In this document: positions 51,271 through 59,990 of the stretch, piece by piece
Layout of the letters: every line of letters starts with the position of its first letter
Numbering within the stretch: position 1 is the stretch's first letter
NCBI GenBank assembly: GCA_965226945.1
Contig: OZ245717.1
Location: 3,596,001 to 3,660,000, forward strand
DNA length: 64,000 nt
Direction of reading: 5' to 3'
DNA from: SYLG01 sp965226945
GTDB taxonomy: Bacteria > Planctomycetota > Planctomycetia > Gemmatales > Gemmataceae
Notes under the pieces: model-generated
Told to the model about the DNA's origin: nothing
What the model saw: only the letters and a program-made list of their open reading frames with translations
Databases searched by the model: none
Program-made: the position numbers and the translations under genes

Positions 51271-52215
51271 TTATTTCATCGTCAATTGCTGGCGGCCGGC
51301 CTGCATGGGCTGGCGGAACGGTTTGCGGTCCTGAAACATCTCGATCATGGTCAGTTGCGTTTTGCTTTTCTTGCCGGTTTGGGCGCTGGCGCGATTCAAG
51401 GTGCGGATTGCTTCGACAAAATCGCCCGCTTCGGCATGGGCGACCGCCAGCGTTTCGTAGAAACAGTCGGTCACTTCGTTGCTTAGTTCCAGGGCCTTGG
51501 TCGCGTCCTCGACTGCCTTCGACGCGTTGCGGTATTTGTCCGTCGGGTGGGTTGCCATCACCCAGGCCTTGGCACGGAAGGCCTCGGAAAACTTGGGGCA
51601 AAGGCGAATGGCGTGGTCGAAATCGACAATCGCCTCCTCGATATTGTTCAGATCCAGATGGGTCAAGCCCCGTTGGTGATGGGTGAGTACGCGGAAATAG
51701 CTCTTATGCGACAGGCTCATCGCGGATTGAAAATCGGCCATCGCCTTGTCGAACGAATCGAGTTCGCGGTGAAGGAGTCCCCGGTGATAGTGATCGGCGG
51801 GAGCGGGGGCGCTGGCCAATTCCATGACCTTGTTCAGATCGGCCAGTGCGCCGCGATAGTCCCTCTTGTGGGCTTTCACGGCCGAGAGGCCGCGAAAGCC
51901 GTCGGGATTACGGGGTTGTTTGTTGACGATTTCGCCAAAGTGCTCTTCTGCTTCTTCCAGAGTGACCGAGTTTTTTTGATAGACCCAGACGAGCGCGCCG
52001 CCGTACTGGCAATGGTGGCCCAGCGACGATTCACGGAACACGCTCAGCGCGGTCCCCGGAGGCAGGATCAGAACCTTGTTGCCGATTTCGTATTCCTGAG
52101 TCTTGGTCAACAGGATCGTTTGGCTGGGAGACGCGGCCAGAATCGATGAGGGCAGGAGGGAGATTGCGACCAGGGGTGGCAGGACGCAGATTACCCATCT
52201 AAGTGCGGCGAACAT
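51271..52215 (-). CDS. Secreted TPR protein
   Basis: A 314-residue exported protein, start MFAALRWVICVLPPLVAISLLP with cleavage after ILA. An SH3-like opening (GNKVLILPPGTALSVF) is followed by TPR repeats: VTLEEAEEHFGEIVNKQPRNPDGF, YRGALADLNKVMELASAPAPADH, FDKAMADFQSAMSLSHKSYF and IEEAIVDFDHAIRLCPKFSEAF. Upstream frame is non-coding in look. It converges on the VOC gene. Confidence 0.85.
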   Translation of the reverse strand: MFAALRWVICVLPPLVAISLLPSSILAASPSQTILLTKTQEYEIGNKVLILPPGTALSVFRESSLGHHCQYGGALVWVYQKNSVTLEEAEEHFGEIVNKQPRNPDGFRGLSAVKAHKRDYRGALADLNKVMELASAPAPADHYHRGLLHRELDSFDKAMADFQSAMSLSHKSYFRVLTHHQRGLTHLDLNNIEEAIVDFDHAIRLCPKFSEAFRAKAWVMATHPTDKYRNASKAVEDATKALELSNEVTDCFYETLAVAHAEAGDFVEAIRTLNRASAQTGKKSKTQLTMIEMFQDRKPFRQPMQAGRQQLTMK

Positions 52216-52726
52216 GGGCAACTCTCGGTTGGAGGAAAAAATTTGCAAAATAACGCCATTTCTCCATCTTTTCGCGAAATGAATCGTTGTCAAGGCGCCA
52301 CAAAGAGCATTTGTACAGTAGGCTCCTTTTTCCAAGAATTCTTGAAAGATCCTCGCCCCAAAGAGGGACTTAGTGATGCGGCGGAGCCCATCCCACTCTC
52401 CGTGGCTGGTACTTTGGCAGCTTGCTGAATAAAGTGGATTTCGTTTCTCTTTTACAATCGTCGGTTTATTTTATGTGCGTTTGATGTTCGTTTTATTTGT
52501 TTTTGAACTAATTAAAGAAAAAAATGTATTTAATTATTTTTTGTGAAAAATGACTCATTTTGTTAAATTCGTTTGCGCTTGACACGAGTCCGCGCCTGAG
52601 CGTTTGCAGCTGCAAACAACTTGCGGAGGTGTCCAATCGCCGTTTCTTCTCATTTCGAGGCGCCAATCATCCGATCAATTCGTTAGAACCGGAATTTCCG
52701 GGCCTCTTTCCCATGCGGGCAAGGTC
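52216..52726. other. AT-rich intergenic region
   Basis: About 510 bases without a gene. The part 52430-52570 is far richer in A and T than the rest of the window (TTAATTATTTTTTGTG, ATTAAAGAAAAAAATG), which is unusual in this GC-rich DNA. It could be a promoter region with an UP-like element, a scar of transferred DNA or an H-NS-like target. It is upstream of the lipoprotein gene at 52727. Confidence 0.5.
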
Positions 52727-53605
52727 ATGCGTTACCGGGCCCTGGCTTTGCCTCTTTGCTTGATCGGCCTCGTCACCGCTTTGAGCGGATGCACCTTCAA
52801 TCGCCTCAGGCACCACACCCTGAAACAGGGCAACACCCTCGTGGAACTGCAAAACAGGCAGATCCTCGACAACCTTGCCATGTTCACCCAGAACCCGGCC
52901 GCCATTCCGTGGCACATGAACCTTAAGGAAGGCACCACGCAAATCACCGACTCGGCCAGCGGCGGCGCCGCGGTCGATCTCGGACCCCCAAGCGATACCC
53001 TGCCTCAACTCTTTGGCTCACGCACCATCGTCGGCCAGTGGGGCATGGCCCCCGTCACCGATCCGATCGAGTTGCGCCTGCTGCGCGTTGCCTACCGCCG
53101 CGCCGCGGGCATCGACGAAATGCCCGATGACGATTTTCTGCAGGAGTTAGCTCACGAACTGAAGAAACAAACCACCATCACCCCGGATATGCGCGCCGAA
53201 ACCGAAGTCTTCTACGAATACCGAATCAAGACCCATAAGAGCTATCCGCAGTTCGAATCGTCCATCCTTACCGCCAACAACGACATCATCGTTCCCGCGG
53301 CCCACTCCGCGCCGGTCGAAAAAACGCCGCTCGTCCGTGAGGTCAACCGGCAGGTCGCAGAAATCCAGCGCGACCTGGCCCGCATCGGCTCAGGGTGGTA
53401 CCGCACCGGCCGGAGGCTCGATGTGCCCCACAAGGCGCGTCACGTCGGCCAGTTCCAGGATTGCCATGTCTGGGTCGAACCCGAAGGCGAAGAACAGCTC
53501 GCCAACTTGACCCTGACCGTGCTCAAGTTTTCGAACCTCATCAAGGAAACCCAGACGCTCATCACTCCCGGCTCGGTCAAGTTTTCACCGGGAGACCGCA
53601 ATTAA
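52727..53605 (+). CDS. Conserved lipoprotein
   Basis: A 292-residue lipoprotein, MRYRALALPLCLIGLVTALSGC, with lipobox LSGC. The mature protein has a coiled-coil-like region near TLKQGNTLVELQNRQILDNLAMFTQNPAAIPWHMNLKEGTTQITDSASGG, then a C-terminal all-mixed domain that includes WVEPEGEEQLANLTLTVLKFSNLIKE. A family widespread in Planctomycetes judging from style, function unknown. The ATG chosen is the one just ahead of the hydrophobic leader. Confidence 0.78.
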   Translation: MRYRALALPLCLIGLVTALSGCTFNRLRHHTLKQGNTLVELQNRQILDNLAMFTQNPAAIPWHMNLKEGTTQITDSASGGAAVDLGPPSDTLPQLFGSRTIVGQWGMAPVTDPIELRLLRVAYRRAAGIDEMPDDDFLQELAHELKKQTTITPDMRAETEVFYEYRIKTHKSYPQFESSILTANNDIIVPAAHSAPVEKTPLVREVNRQVAEIQRDLARIGSGWYRTGRRLDVPHKARHVGQFQDCHVWVEPEGEEQLANLTLTVLKFSNLIKETQTLITPGSVKFSPGDRN

Positions 53606-53680
53606 GATCTGACCTCGTCGGCCTCGATCGAATTCGCTTCGACAAGTCAGCGATGCTGCTGGGAGTGAGAGACGAGGAGT

Positions 53681-53839
53681 TTAACGCAGAGGCGCAAAGG
53701 ACGCAAAGACGCAGAGAACCTGGAAACCTCAGCCTGTGTCACGGACAAGCCTGATTTTCGTCGTCACCCGTCACCAGAAATCGCTTTCCCGGCCGTTTTC
53801 CCCTCCACTCTTCTTTGCGCCCTTGGCGCCTTTGCGTTA
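53681..53839. repeat. Imperfect inverted repeat, MITE/REP-like
   Basis: Left arm 53681-53716 (TTAACGCAGAGGCGCAAAGG and on) and right arm 53807-53839 (ending GGCGCCTTTGCGTTAA) are imperfect complements of about 33 bases, flanking roughly 90 bases. Such TTAACGCAGAGGCGCAAAG palindromes occur in many bacterial genomes as dispersed repeats. No open frame of note lies inside. Confidence 0.65.
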
Positions 53840-53956
53840 AAAGAATCTCTTACCTCGGTGAAAAAGCGATCCGCTCAACCCAACGCTTAAACCCATCCCC
53901 CGCGTCTAGCCGATGGAGGCTATGAGGTCTCTGGTTCTCTGGATTAGGCGTGCATC

Positions 53957-54292
53957 ATGATCAATCGCTCCGCTTTGATCGTCCGGCCCAATGCCCCGTT
54001 CATCGACTGGGTCAAAAGTATCGACAAATCCGGCCCGCTGCCTTCGGCGGAGCAGGAACAGAATGTTTACCTCATTCCCGAATTCGGCAACTATGAAGAT
54101 CTTCCCGCCATATTGAAGGATCTTCACGAAGAGATTTTCGAAAAGGAGCTATTTGCCTGGTTCGCCGACGAATCGCTCTGGCCGGCCAAGCGTGATTTCT
54201 CGACCTTTCTCGCCTGGTTTCGCGTCGAGGTGCACAGCATGGTCGATGATCTGGTGGGCGGAGAAATCGTCGACAGCGAGGCGGAAGAATAA
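53957..54292 (+). CDS. Conserved hypothetical protein, 111 residues
   Basis: Starts MINRSALIVRPNAPFIDWVKSIDKSGPLPSAEQEQNVYLIPEFG, then YEDLPAILKDLHEEIFEKELFAWFADESLWPAKRDFSTFLAWFRVEVHSMVDDL. A compact acidic helical-rich protein of a family I have seen as 'conserved hypothetical' in several phyla; no function known. Single gene, followed by a hairpin. Confidence 0.75.
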   Translation: MINRSALIVRPNAPFIDWVKSIDKSGPLPSAEQEQNVYLIPEFGNYEDLPAILKDLHEEIFEKELFAWFADESLWPAKRDFSTFLAWFRVEVHSMVDDLVGGEIVDSEAEE

Positions 54293-54338
54293 GGTCCCTT
54301 GTGGATCGTGCTTTGCAATGAAGTGAATTCGAGAGAGG

Positions 54339-54361
54339 GCAAGCATCGTTTCGGTGCTTGC
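54339..54361. terminator. Hairpin between convergent genes
   Basis: GCAAGCATC and GGTGCTTGC pair over nine bases with one G-T, loop GTTTC; it lies between a plus-strand and a minus-strand gene end. No T-tract. Confidence 0.5.
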
Positions 54362-54439
54362 ACGCGGCCCATGTGCCGCTACTTCGAAATGCGACTTGGG
54401 TAAGTTCGTGTAGGGCTAGATCTTATCGGCGCGGTCAGT

Positions 54440-55612
54440 TCAGGCGGCTGATTTGCGCCGCTGGGCCGCTTCACGGAAGACATCGAGCATTTGGCGATAA
54501 TGATGTTCGAAGGTCCAGGAATGCGCCGCGCGACGTCCTGCTTGACCGCAAGCCAATCGCTTGGCCGGATCGAGGAATTGGGTCATCCGGTTGGCCAATT
54601 CGACATGGTTGTGCGGATCGTCGAGAACATAACCCTCGTTGGGAGGGGTCATCAATTCCGAGGCCCCGTTGTAACGGGTCGTGATCACGGGTAAGCCGCA
54701 GGCCATCGCCTCGGTGATCACATGCGAACAGGGATCGTAAAAGGTCGGATGAACGAAGAAATCGGCGCTGAAATAACCATCGCGCATGTCAGCCAGGTAG
54801 CCGACAAACCGCACCCGGTCGAGAATGCCCAGCTTTTTGGCAATCCGTTCCATCGAGCGATATTGAGGCGATCCGATCACGAGCAACCGGAAATTCGGGC
54901 TCTGCGGCATCAGCTTCACCGCATGAAGGAGCGGCTCCAGCCCCTTCAGCCGATAGTTCATCCCGCAAAACAGGGCGACATGGTCTTCGGGGTTCAAATT
55001 CCATTTCGTTCGGCATTCCATGCGCCGGCGCAGCCGATCGTTTTCGACAAAGCGATCGGGATTGAAGGCGATCCTTACCAGGCGCAGATCGGAGGAGGAG
55101 ATCTTGTAGTAGTTTTGAAAATGGCCACGGACCATATCGCTGATCGCGATGATGATGCTGCGATGAGGCGAAAGGTACTGGCGCCTTTCAAGCGTTGTGA
55201 AGCTGAAGTGCGCCGGGTCGAACCGCTTGATCACCGACATGACCTTGCGCTGGAGTGGATTGCGAATTTTCAAAAGATTCTGATCGACGCTGGCGGCGTA
55301 GAGACCGCCCTGCGGATAAAGCACGTCCAGACCCCAGGTCTTGTCGAAACCGACCGTCACGTCATGCTCATGGCCCTTGAGCGCATTGACCACGGCGCTG
55401 CCAAAGCGCCAGGGGCGTAGGGCCCTGGGCCAGGTCGGCGTGGGAACATGGTGATACTGGATCTGGGCGGGTAGGCGATCTTTGTCCCAACGAGAAGCGT
55501 ACAAGTGAACTTTGTGCCCATCGGTTACAAGGCGGTGAGCCAGCGCCGCGATGTAGGTTTCACACCCACCCCGCTCCGGCAACACGCTCTCGTAACAGAA
55601 GGCTATGTCCAT
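54440..55612 (-). CDS. GT4 family glycosyltransferase, WaaG-like
   Basis: A 390-residue glycosyltransferase with GT-B fold. N-terminus MDIAFCYESVLPERGGCETYIAALAHRLVTDGHKVHLYA is that of LPS-core GT4 enzymes (WaaG-like); the donor site at about 310-340 has FFVHPTFYDPCSHVITEAMACGLPVITT with the E-x7-E type motif. Last in the LPS cluster on this strand; 197 bases separate it from the WaaP-like gene. Donor sugar and acceptor not determinable. Confidence 0.87.
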   Translation of the reverse strand: MDIAFCYESVLPERGGCETYIAALAHRLVTDGHKVHLYASRWDKDRLPAQIQYHHVPTPTWPRALRPWRFGSAVVNALKGHEHDVTVGFDKTWGLDVLYPQGGLYAASVDQNLLKIRNPLQRKVMSVIKRFDPAHFSFTTLERRQYLSPHRSIIIAISDMVRGHFQNYYKISSSDLRLVRIAFNPDRFVENDRLRRRMECRTKWNLNPEDHVALFCGMNYRLKGLEPLLHAVKLMPQSPNFRLLVIGSPQYRSMERIAKKLGILDRVRFVGYLADMRDGYFSADFFVHPTFYDPCSHVITEAMACGLPVITTRYNGASELMTPPNEGYVLDDPHNHVELANRMTQFLDPAKRLACGQAGRRAAHSWTFEHHYRQMLDVFREAAQRRKSAA

Positions 55613-55809
55613 GGGATCATCCCGTGGGGGATGAATGACTCCTTTTGGGCAAAGCGGTTGCACGCATTTGCGACTTGATCTTGTTTGCAGCCGCTTCCGC
55701 GGCGTTATGACACGGGCGCCATTCCGTTTTTTCAGGAACTCCCGGACATTGACCCCCATTTACATCGGCCCAAAGTGCCGCGTCCTTGAGCCCACTGGGC
55801 TCTCGCGGC

Positions 55810-58764
55810 TCAGGCCGCACGGCGCACTCCCTTGTCCAATTTCAGGTTGTGACGGCGGTAACGGCGCCACTTCCACTGAACCAGCCGGCGCAAGAGCCTT
55901 TCGGCCCAGGTTCCACGCGCTCCGGGGCCGCGATAGGCCCGCCAGAAGGTGAGGCGATCGTTGGTGTTCACCCCCTCGATTTCCGAGGAGAACACAAGCT
56001 GCGCCAAATCCTTCACCTGGAAAACACGCCAAAGAACCGGGTGCCGGGCCAGGCGGTGCAGGTCGATCAACACGACGGCATTGAACCAGGTTTCCGGGAT
56101 GCGAGCCGTGTCGATTTCACGGATATAGAAGTGGCACAGATAAAAATCCTTGTGGAAGCAGCGGCGGTCGTGAAGCAAACGGCCGATGCGGGCCATCTCC
56201 TCGATCAGGCCCCGTTTCCATTTTTTGAACCGGTGCGAATCGAGCCGGTTCGCCGCCAAGGGCACCGCCTCGTGCAGCGGAATCATGCCGGTCAATTCCT
56301 CGACCGCGAGGCAGCTCTCTAGCCGGCAACCTTGACCCGTGAATTCGGCCACCGCCACGGCGCGCGGCACGCGCACCCCCAACTCGGTGGCCCACTGCAA
56401 ATGGAGCCATTCTTGTAAGGCAGGCGACCAAGCCCAACGAGGAGCGATGCACGCCAGCAAGCCATCGACCCAGGGCAACTTGTGATGCCGTTTCAAATAG
56501 ACGACCAGGTTCTCGCGTGAGCCATCGCGGGCGCTCAGCACCCAGCGACCGACCGAGCGGCCCTGTTTTTCGTGAAAGCGATCGGTCACACGGGCATCCA
56601 TGATCCAGTCGGCCCAGTCGTCACCGGCAAATCGGTTCCACTCGGGATCTTCCCAGGAACGCAGGTTTCCCCGCACCGGGGGCAGCGACAGGTGGCTGCG
56701 GGGTGCGGCGGGCTTCAGTGCCGAGTCCTTGGCGGAAATGGGCTTGAGCGGGCTCTCGGAGAGTGCCAGCGGTCCGACCGATCGGGAATCGGATTCGCCA
56801 TTGGCGAAGAGCATTCCGAAATAGGGAGCCTCTGCTTCGCGGTCGAAGTTCTCTTGCACATCGATGTCCGTGGCGCCGCGATCGGGCTGGACCGAATGCA
56901 ACTCCGTGGCTTTTTCCGCTTCCGTCGTGGGGGCGACCGCCGGAGTCAGGTAGGCTTGCTGCAGCCAGGCCAGTTCCAGAGGCGAGGCGCCCATTGTGCG
57001 CAGGCCGCGCATCAGTTTGCCCAGATCGTTCCAGGCTCCGCGCGAACCGGCCAGGCGGCCTCTTTTGAAGGTGGCTCCCACCGGGCAGGACAGGTGAATC
57101 CTTCCGGTCGACTTCTCGATGGCAAGCGGCGACGGGCCCTGGCCTGCCGCGCCGAGGATGACCCCCTTGCAGTGGAGCTTGTGCAGAAAGCGGCCGAGGT
57201 TTTCGAAAACCTTGCGACGTTTCGAGGCGTTTTGAAAGGAGGTTCGGCGCACCCACAAGGGCAGAGCCATCCCCTTGTCGTTGGGCCGCACCACCAGAAA
57301 GCGCAAGGTGGATTCGGGCCGGTCCGGGTGGCGATGGGTGCCGCGCGCCAGCACGCTGGGAGTCTGCAAGTCCAGGTTTTCGAGATGGAAGATCCTTCGC
57401 GCCAGGCCCCATTCGGGGTAGCGCATGTCGCGCGCTTCTTTCTTTCCCCAGAGGAGTCTTTGCAGGATTTTGCGCCAGCTTGGAAGTACGGGCACCCGCC
57501 ACCAGATCAGACCGGTGGTAACGCGGCCATGCGCATCGCGAAACCATCGCACGCCCATGCGCCGGCCAGGGGCCGACAACCTCGGCGCGGTCGATTCGAC
57601 CCACTGCGTGCAGCGGTCGACTTCCGGTTGAATTTCGATGCCGTTGGTGGTCCAGGCCACTTCGGTCGGGCCCGATTTGGGAAGCACGATCCAGTCGTGA
57701 CCGGCTCGCTGTCCAGGTTGGGCATGGCTTCCACGCGAGCCGAGGCGCGAGTCGAGTTCGCGCACTTCCAGACCGAGCCGGTTGGCAAACGCCTCCAGGA
57801 GCGGCAGGACTTCGCCGGGGTTGGGCAGGCGCGCGCTGGATCTCAGATAGGTCTTCAAGCCGAAGCGGACAATCCGGCGAAAGACCGGGTTATCGGGCAG
57901 CGACCAGATGAGCGTGGCCAGGTCGCGCAGGCGGTCGGCGACCTTGGGACACTGCACAAGGTGGGCCCGCTGCCAGTCGACAAATACTGGTTGGCGCTTT
58001 TCGGGATCGAAAAGGACATGTTTCAAAAACAGATCGCGATGGAAAACGCCCAGGGCATGCATGCGCGCCAGGGTTTTTCCCAGCCATCCCGCCACGCGGG
58101 CGGCATGGTCGGCGCGGACGACCGCCTGGGTCAGGGGCATGGCCCCAGGAATTTCGGCAATGAGCGCGAAGCCCATCTTGCCGTCTTCGCCGTAGGCGAT
58201 CCAGGACGGGGCTGGCAAGCCATAGCGCGACGCCATATCGAGGTTGAGCGCTTCACGCTCACTTGCCGAGGCAAAACCGTGTCCCAGCAAAAACGAGTGC
58301 AGCCGCGAAGAGATTCTGATTTTGGTTTCGACTTTGAGGAAGGAACCAGGCCAGGCCGCTTCGGCCAAACCGTTTTTAGCCGCTTCGGCCAAACCGTTTT
58401 TAGCCGCTTCGGCCAAACCGTTTCTGGCCGCTTCGGCCAAACCGTTTCTGGTCGCTTCGGCCAAACCGTTTCTAGTCGCTTCGGCCAAACCGTTCACTGC
58501 GGTTGGAGAAACTCCCCCGCCAGGCGGGCTGAAGCCGGCCGGCAAACCGACGCGAGAGACATGGCGATGACGGTGGCCGCCGACGCGTACCGCGGGCAGA
58601 TCGATGAAATCGCTGGTGGTATTCAGTCCGTGGCGGTGAGAGCGCTCGCGGCAGCCGGGAGCGATCACCAGGTAAAACTGGCGCCGTTTCAACAGCGAAC
58701 GGACAAACCAGAGTGCCAGGCCGATCAAGGCCACAGGGGTGAGAAGGATGCTGTAAGGGATCAA
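55810..58764 (-). CDS. Very large WaaP-like LPS core kinase with several kinase domains
   Basis: A 984-residue protein: N-terminal membrane segment (4-24), in-frame NGLAEA(T/A)(R/K) repeats (91-138), a first WaaP/kinase-like domain with catalytic HRD (242-244) and VDW (262-264), a middle degenerate kinase-like part near 540-620 (FLHKLHCKGVILGAAGQGP, lacking the HxD and metal Asp), and a C-terminal WaaP domain with HKD (871-873) and DLH (901-903). Ordinary WaaP is about 270 residues, so this looks like a two-kinase-plus-relic fusion. The TTG start overlaps the GT9 gene's stop (TTGA). It should phosphorylate LPS core sugars. Confidence 0.8.
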   Translation of the reverse strand: MIPYSILLTPVALIGLALWFVRSLLKRRQFYLVIAPGCRERSHRHGLNTTSDFIDLPAVRVGGHRHRHVSRVGLPAGFSPPGGGVSPTAVNGLAEATRNGLAEATRNGLAEAARNGLAEAAKNGLAEAAKNGLAEAAWPGSFLKVETKIRISSRLHSFLLGHGFASASEREALNLDMASRYGLPAPSWIAYGEDGKMGFALIAEIPGAMPLTQAVVRADHAARVAGWLGKTLARMHALGVFHRDLFLKHVLFDPEKRQPVFVDWQRAHLVQCPKVADRLRDLATLIWSLPDNPVFRRIVRFGLKTYLRSSARLPNPGEVLPLLEAFANRLGLEVRELDSRLGSRGSHAQPGQRAGHDWIVLPKSGPTEVAWTTNGIEIQPEVDRCTQWVESTAPRLSAPGRRMGVRWFRDAHGRVTTGLIWWRVPVLPSWRKILQRLLWGKKEARDMRYPEWGLARRIFHLENLDLQTPSVLARGTHRHPDRPESTLRFLVVRPNDKGMALPLWVRRTSFQNASKRRKVFENLGRFLHKLHCKGVILGAAGQGPSPLAIEKSTGRIHLSCPVGATFKRGRLAGSRGAWNDLGKLMRGLRTMGASPLELAWLQQAYLTPAVAPTTEAEKATELHSVQPDRGATDIDVQENFDREAEAPYFGMLFANGESDSRSVGPLALSESPLKPISAKDSALKPAAPRSHLSLPPVRGNLRSWEDPEWNRFAGDDWADWIMDARVTDRFHEKQGRSVGRWVLSARDGSRENLVVYLKRHHKLPWVDGLLACIAPRWAWSPALQEWLHLQWATELGVRVPRAVAVAEFTGQGCRLESCLAVEELTGMIPLHEAVPLAANRLDSHRFKKWKRGLIEEMARIGRLLHDRRCFHKDFYLCHFYIREIDTARIPETWFNAVVLIDLHRLARHPVLWRVFQVKDLAQLVFSSEIEGVNTNDRLTFWRAYRGPGARGTWAERLLRRLVQWKWRRYRRHNLKLDKGVRRAA
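58355..58498 (-). repeat. In-frame 24-bp tandem repeat inside the WaaP-like gene
   Basis: Six units of exactly 24 bases, the core of each being CTTCGGCCAAACCG, encoding NGLAEA plus two variable residues. Neighbouring units differ by one or two substitutions (R/K and T/A codons), and their order suggests stepwise duplication. Length is divisible by three, so the frame is kept. Confidence 0.95.
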
Positions 58765-59966
58765 GCGGATTGCCTCCGCTCAAAATGGACGGTGTCGCCT
58801 TCCCGTGTAGGGCCAAGGGAAGGGTATTGGGCCGGGTCGCAAGCCCTCACGCCGGGGCGGCCCGCGGCGGCAAGAGCCGGTTTTTTGCCATCCAGGACGG
58901 TTTCAACCACCTGAAGGACCATTTGCGGTTGAAGCAGCTTCATGCAATCGTGATGGCCTTGCGGACAGGTGCGCTGCTGGCAAGGCCCACAGGGCACCGG
59001 CGCGGCCAGGTGATACGCTTGTTTCTGCCAGGTTTCGGTCCAAGCGATGTGGGTGGGACCAAAGAGTGTAACCACCGGCCGGCCCATGGCCGAGGCAAAG
59101 TGCCTGGGGCCGCTATCGGTCGTTAATAGCAGATCTGAGCGGCGCACGACGGCCTTGGAGAGGCCAAGGGAAAGAGGGGGCATGCCCGTTTCGGCCAGAG
59201 CTCGCACCATGGCGTGTCCCGCAAGGGCGACGAGTTCGCGCGCTTGCTGGGCCTCGGCGGGACCTCCGATCACCACGACACCGTGACCCTTTTCCGCGAG
59301 CTTGCGCGCGATCCAGCCGAAGCGTTCCAGCGGCCAGAGTTTGGCGGCGCCGAATGCGGCTCCGGCATGCAGCCCAATCACCCGGGTGCCCCGGGGAAAT
59401 CGGGCGGCGCGCCAGACAGCGTCGGCGTCATTTTCGTCTTGAGAGGTCGTAAATAGTTCCATATTCACACCGGGATCGGGGCAGCCCGCCTTGCGGGCGA
59501 TCTCGTTGTAGACCGCGACAATGGGATAAGGAGTTAGACGACCCTTGGCGTCGCGATGGGCGGCAATTTTGCCGGTAAGAAGAAACCCACGGCCATGGAG
59601 CGCCTGGCCGATGCGGGCTTTCGCGCCGCTGGCGATCGCGGTCAAGCCTGTGCGCATCGAGTTGGAGAAAAGGATCGCCAAATCGGGTGCGCCACCCAGG
59701 CGCCGGGCAATTTCGCGGCCGTCGATCCAGGGTTCAAGCAGACGCGCGGCTCCCTTGGCCGTTCCCGAGTAAACGGTGCCATCGTTCCAGGGCGAGCCTT
59801 GCAAGGCTCCGAGCACATAGGGCTTGGCAACCCAAACCATTCGCGCCGAGCCAAAGTGCTGGCGAATGGCGCGAAGCGCCGGGGTGGCCATCACGGCATC
59901 CCCGATCCACCCAGGCAAAAAGACCGCCACCTTCTCCGTCAAACCAAACCCCCCGTTCGCGAGCAC
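58761..59966 (-). CDS. GT9 heptosyltransferase-like protein (WaaF/WaaC type)
   Basis: A 401-residue GT-B enzyme of family 9: VAVFLPGWIGDAVMATPALRAI opening, GLHAGAAFGAAKLWPLERFGWIARKLAEKG in the middle and TTDSGPRHFASAMGRPVVTLFGPTHIAWTETW donor site, with a late CPQGHHDCMKLLQPQMV typical of heptosyltransferases. GTG at 59966 is used as start; a TTG before TEKVAVF is possible. It should add heptose to LPS core; hldE next to it makes the donor precursor. Confidence 0.88.
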   Translation of the reverse strand: MLANGGFGLTEKVAVFLPGWIGDAVMATPALRAIRQHFGSARMVWVAKPYVLGALQGSPWNDGTVYSGTAKGAARLLEPWIDGREIARRLGGAPDLAILFSNSMRTGLTAIASGAKARIGQALHGRGFLLTGKIAAHRDAKGRLTPYPIVAVYNEIARKAGCPDPGVNMELFTTSQDENDADAVWRAARFPRGTRVIGLHAGAAFGAAKLWPLERFGWIARKLAEKGHGVVVIGGPAEAQQARELVALAGHAMVRALAETGMPPLSLGLSKAVVRRSDLLLTTDSGPRHFASAMGRPVVTLFGPTHIAWTETWQKQAYHLAAPVPCGPCQQRTCPQGHHDCMKLLQPQMVLQVVETVLDGKKPALAAAGRPGVRACDPAQYPSLGPTREGDTVHFERRQSA

Positions 59967-59990
59967 ACACCCAACCTCATCAATAGAGAG

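Noticed and set aside
58355..58498. CRISPR array
   Set aside because: Units are contiguous 24-base direct repeats without spacers and lie in frame inside a gene.
56572..58914. A 780-residue open frame on the plus strand
   Set aside because: It is exactly antisense to the WaaP-like kinase, has repeated FGQTV pieces created by the 24-bp repeat, and is rich in Arg, Gly and Gln as antisense frames in GC-rich genes are.
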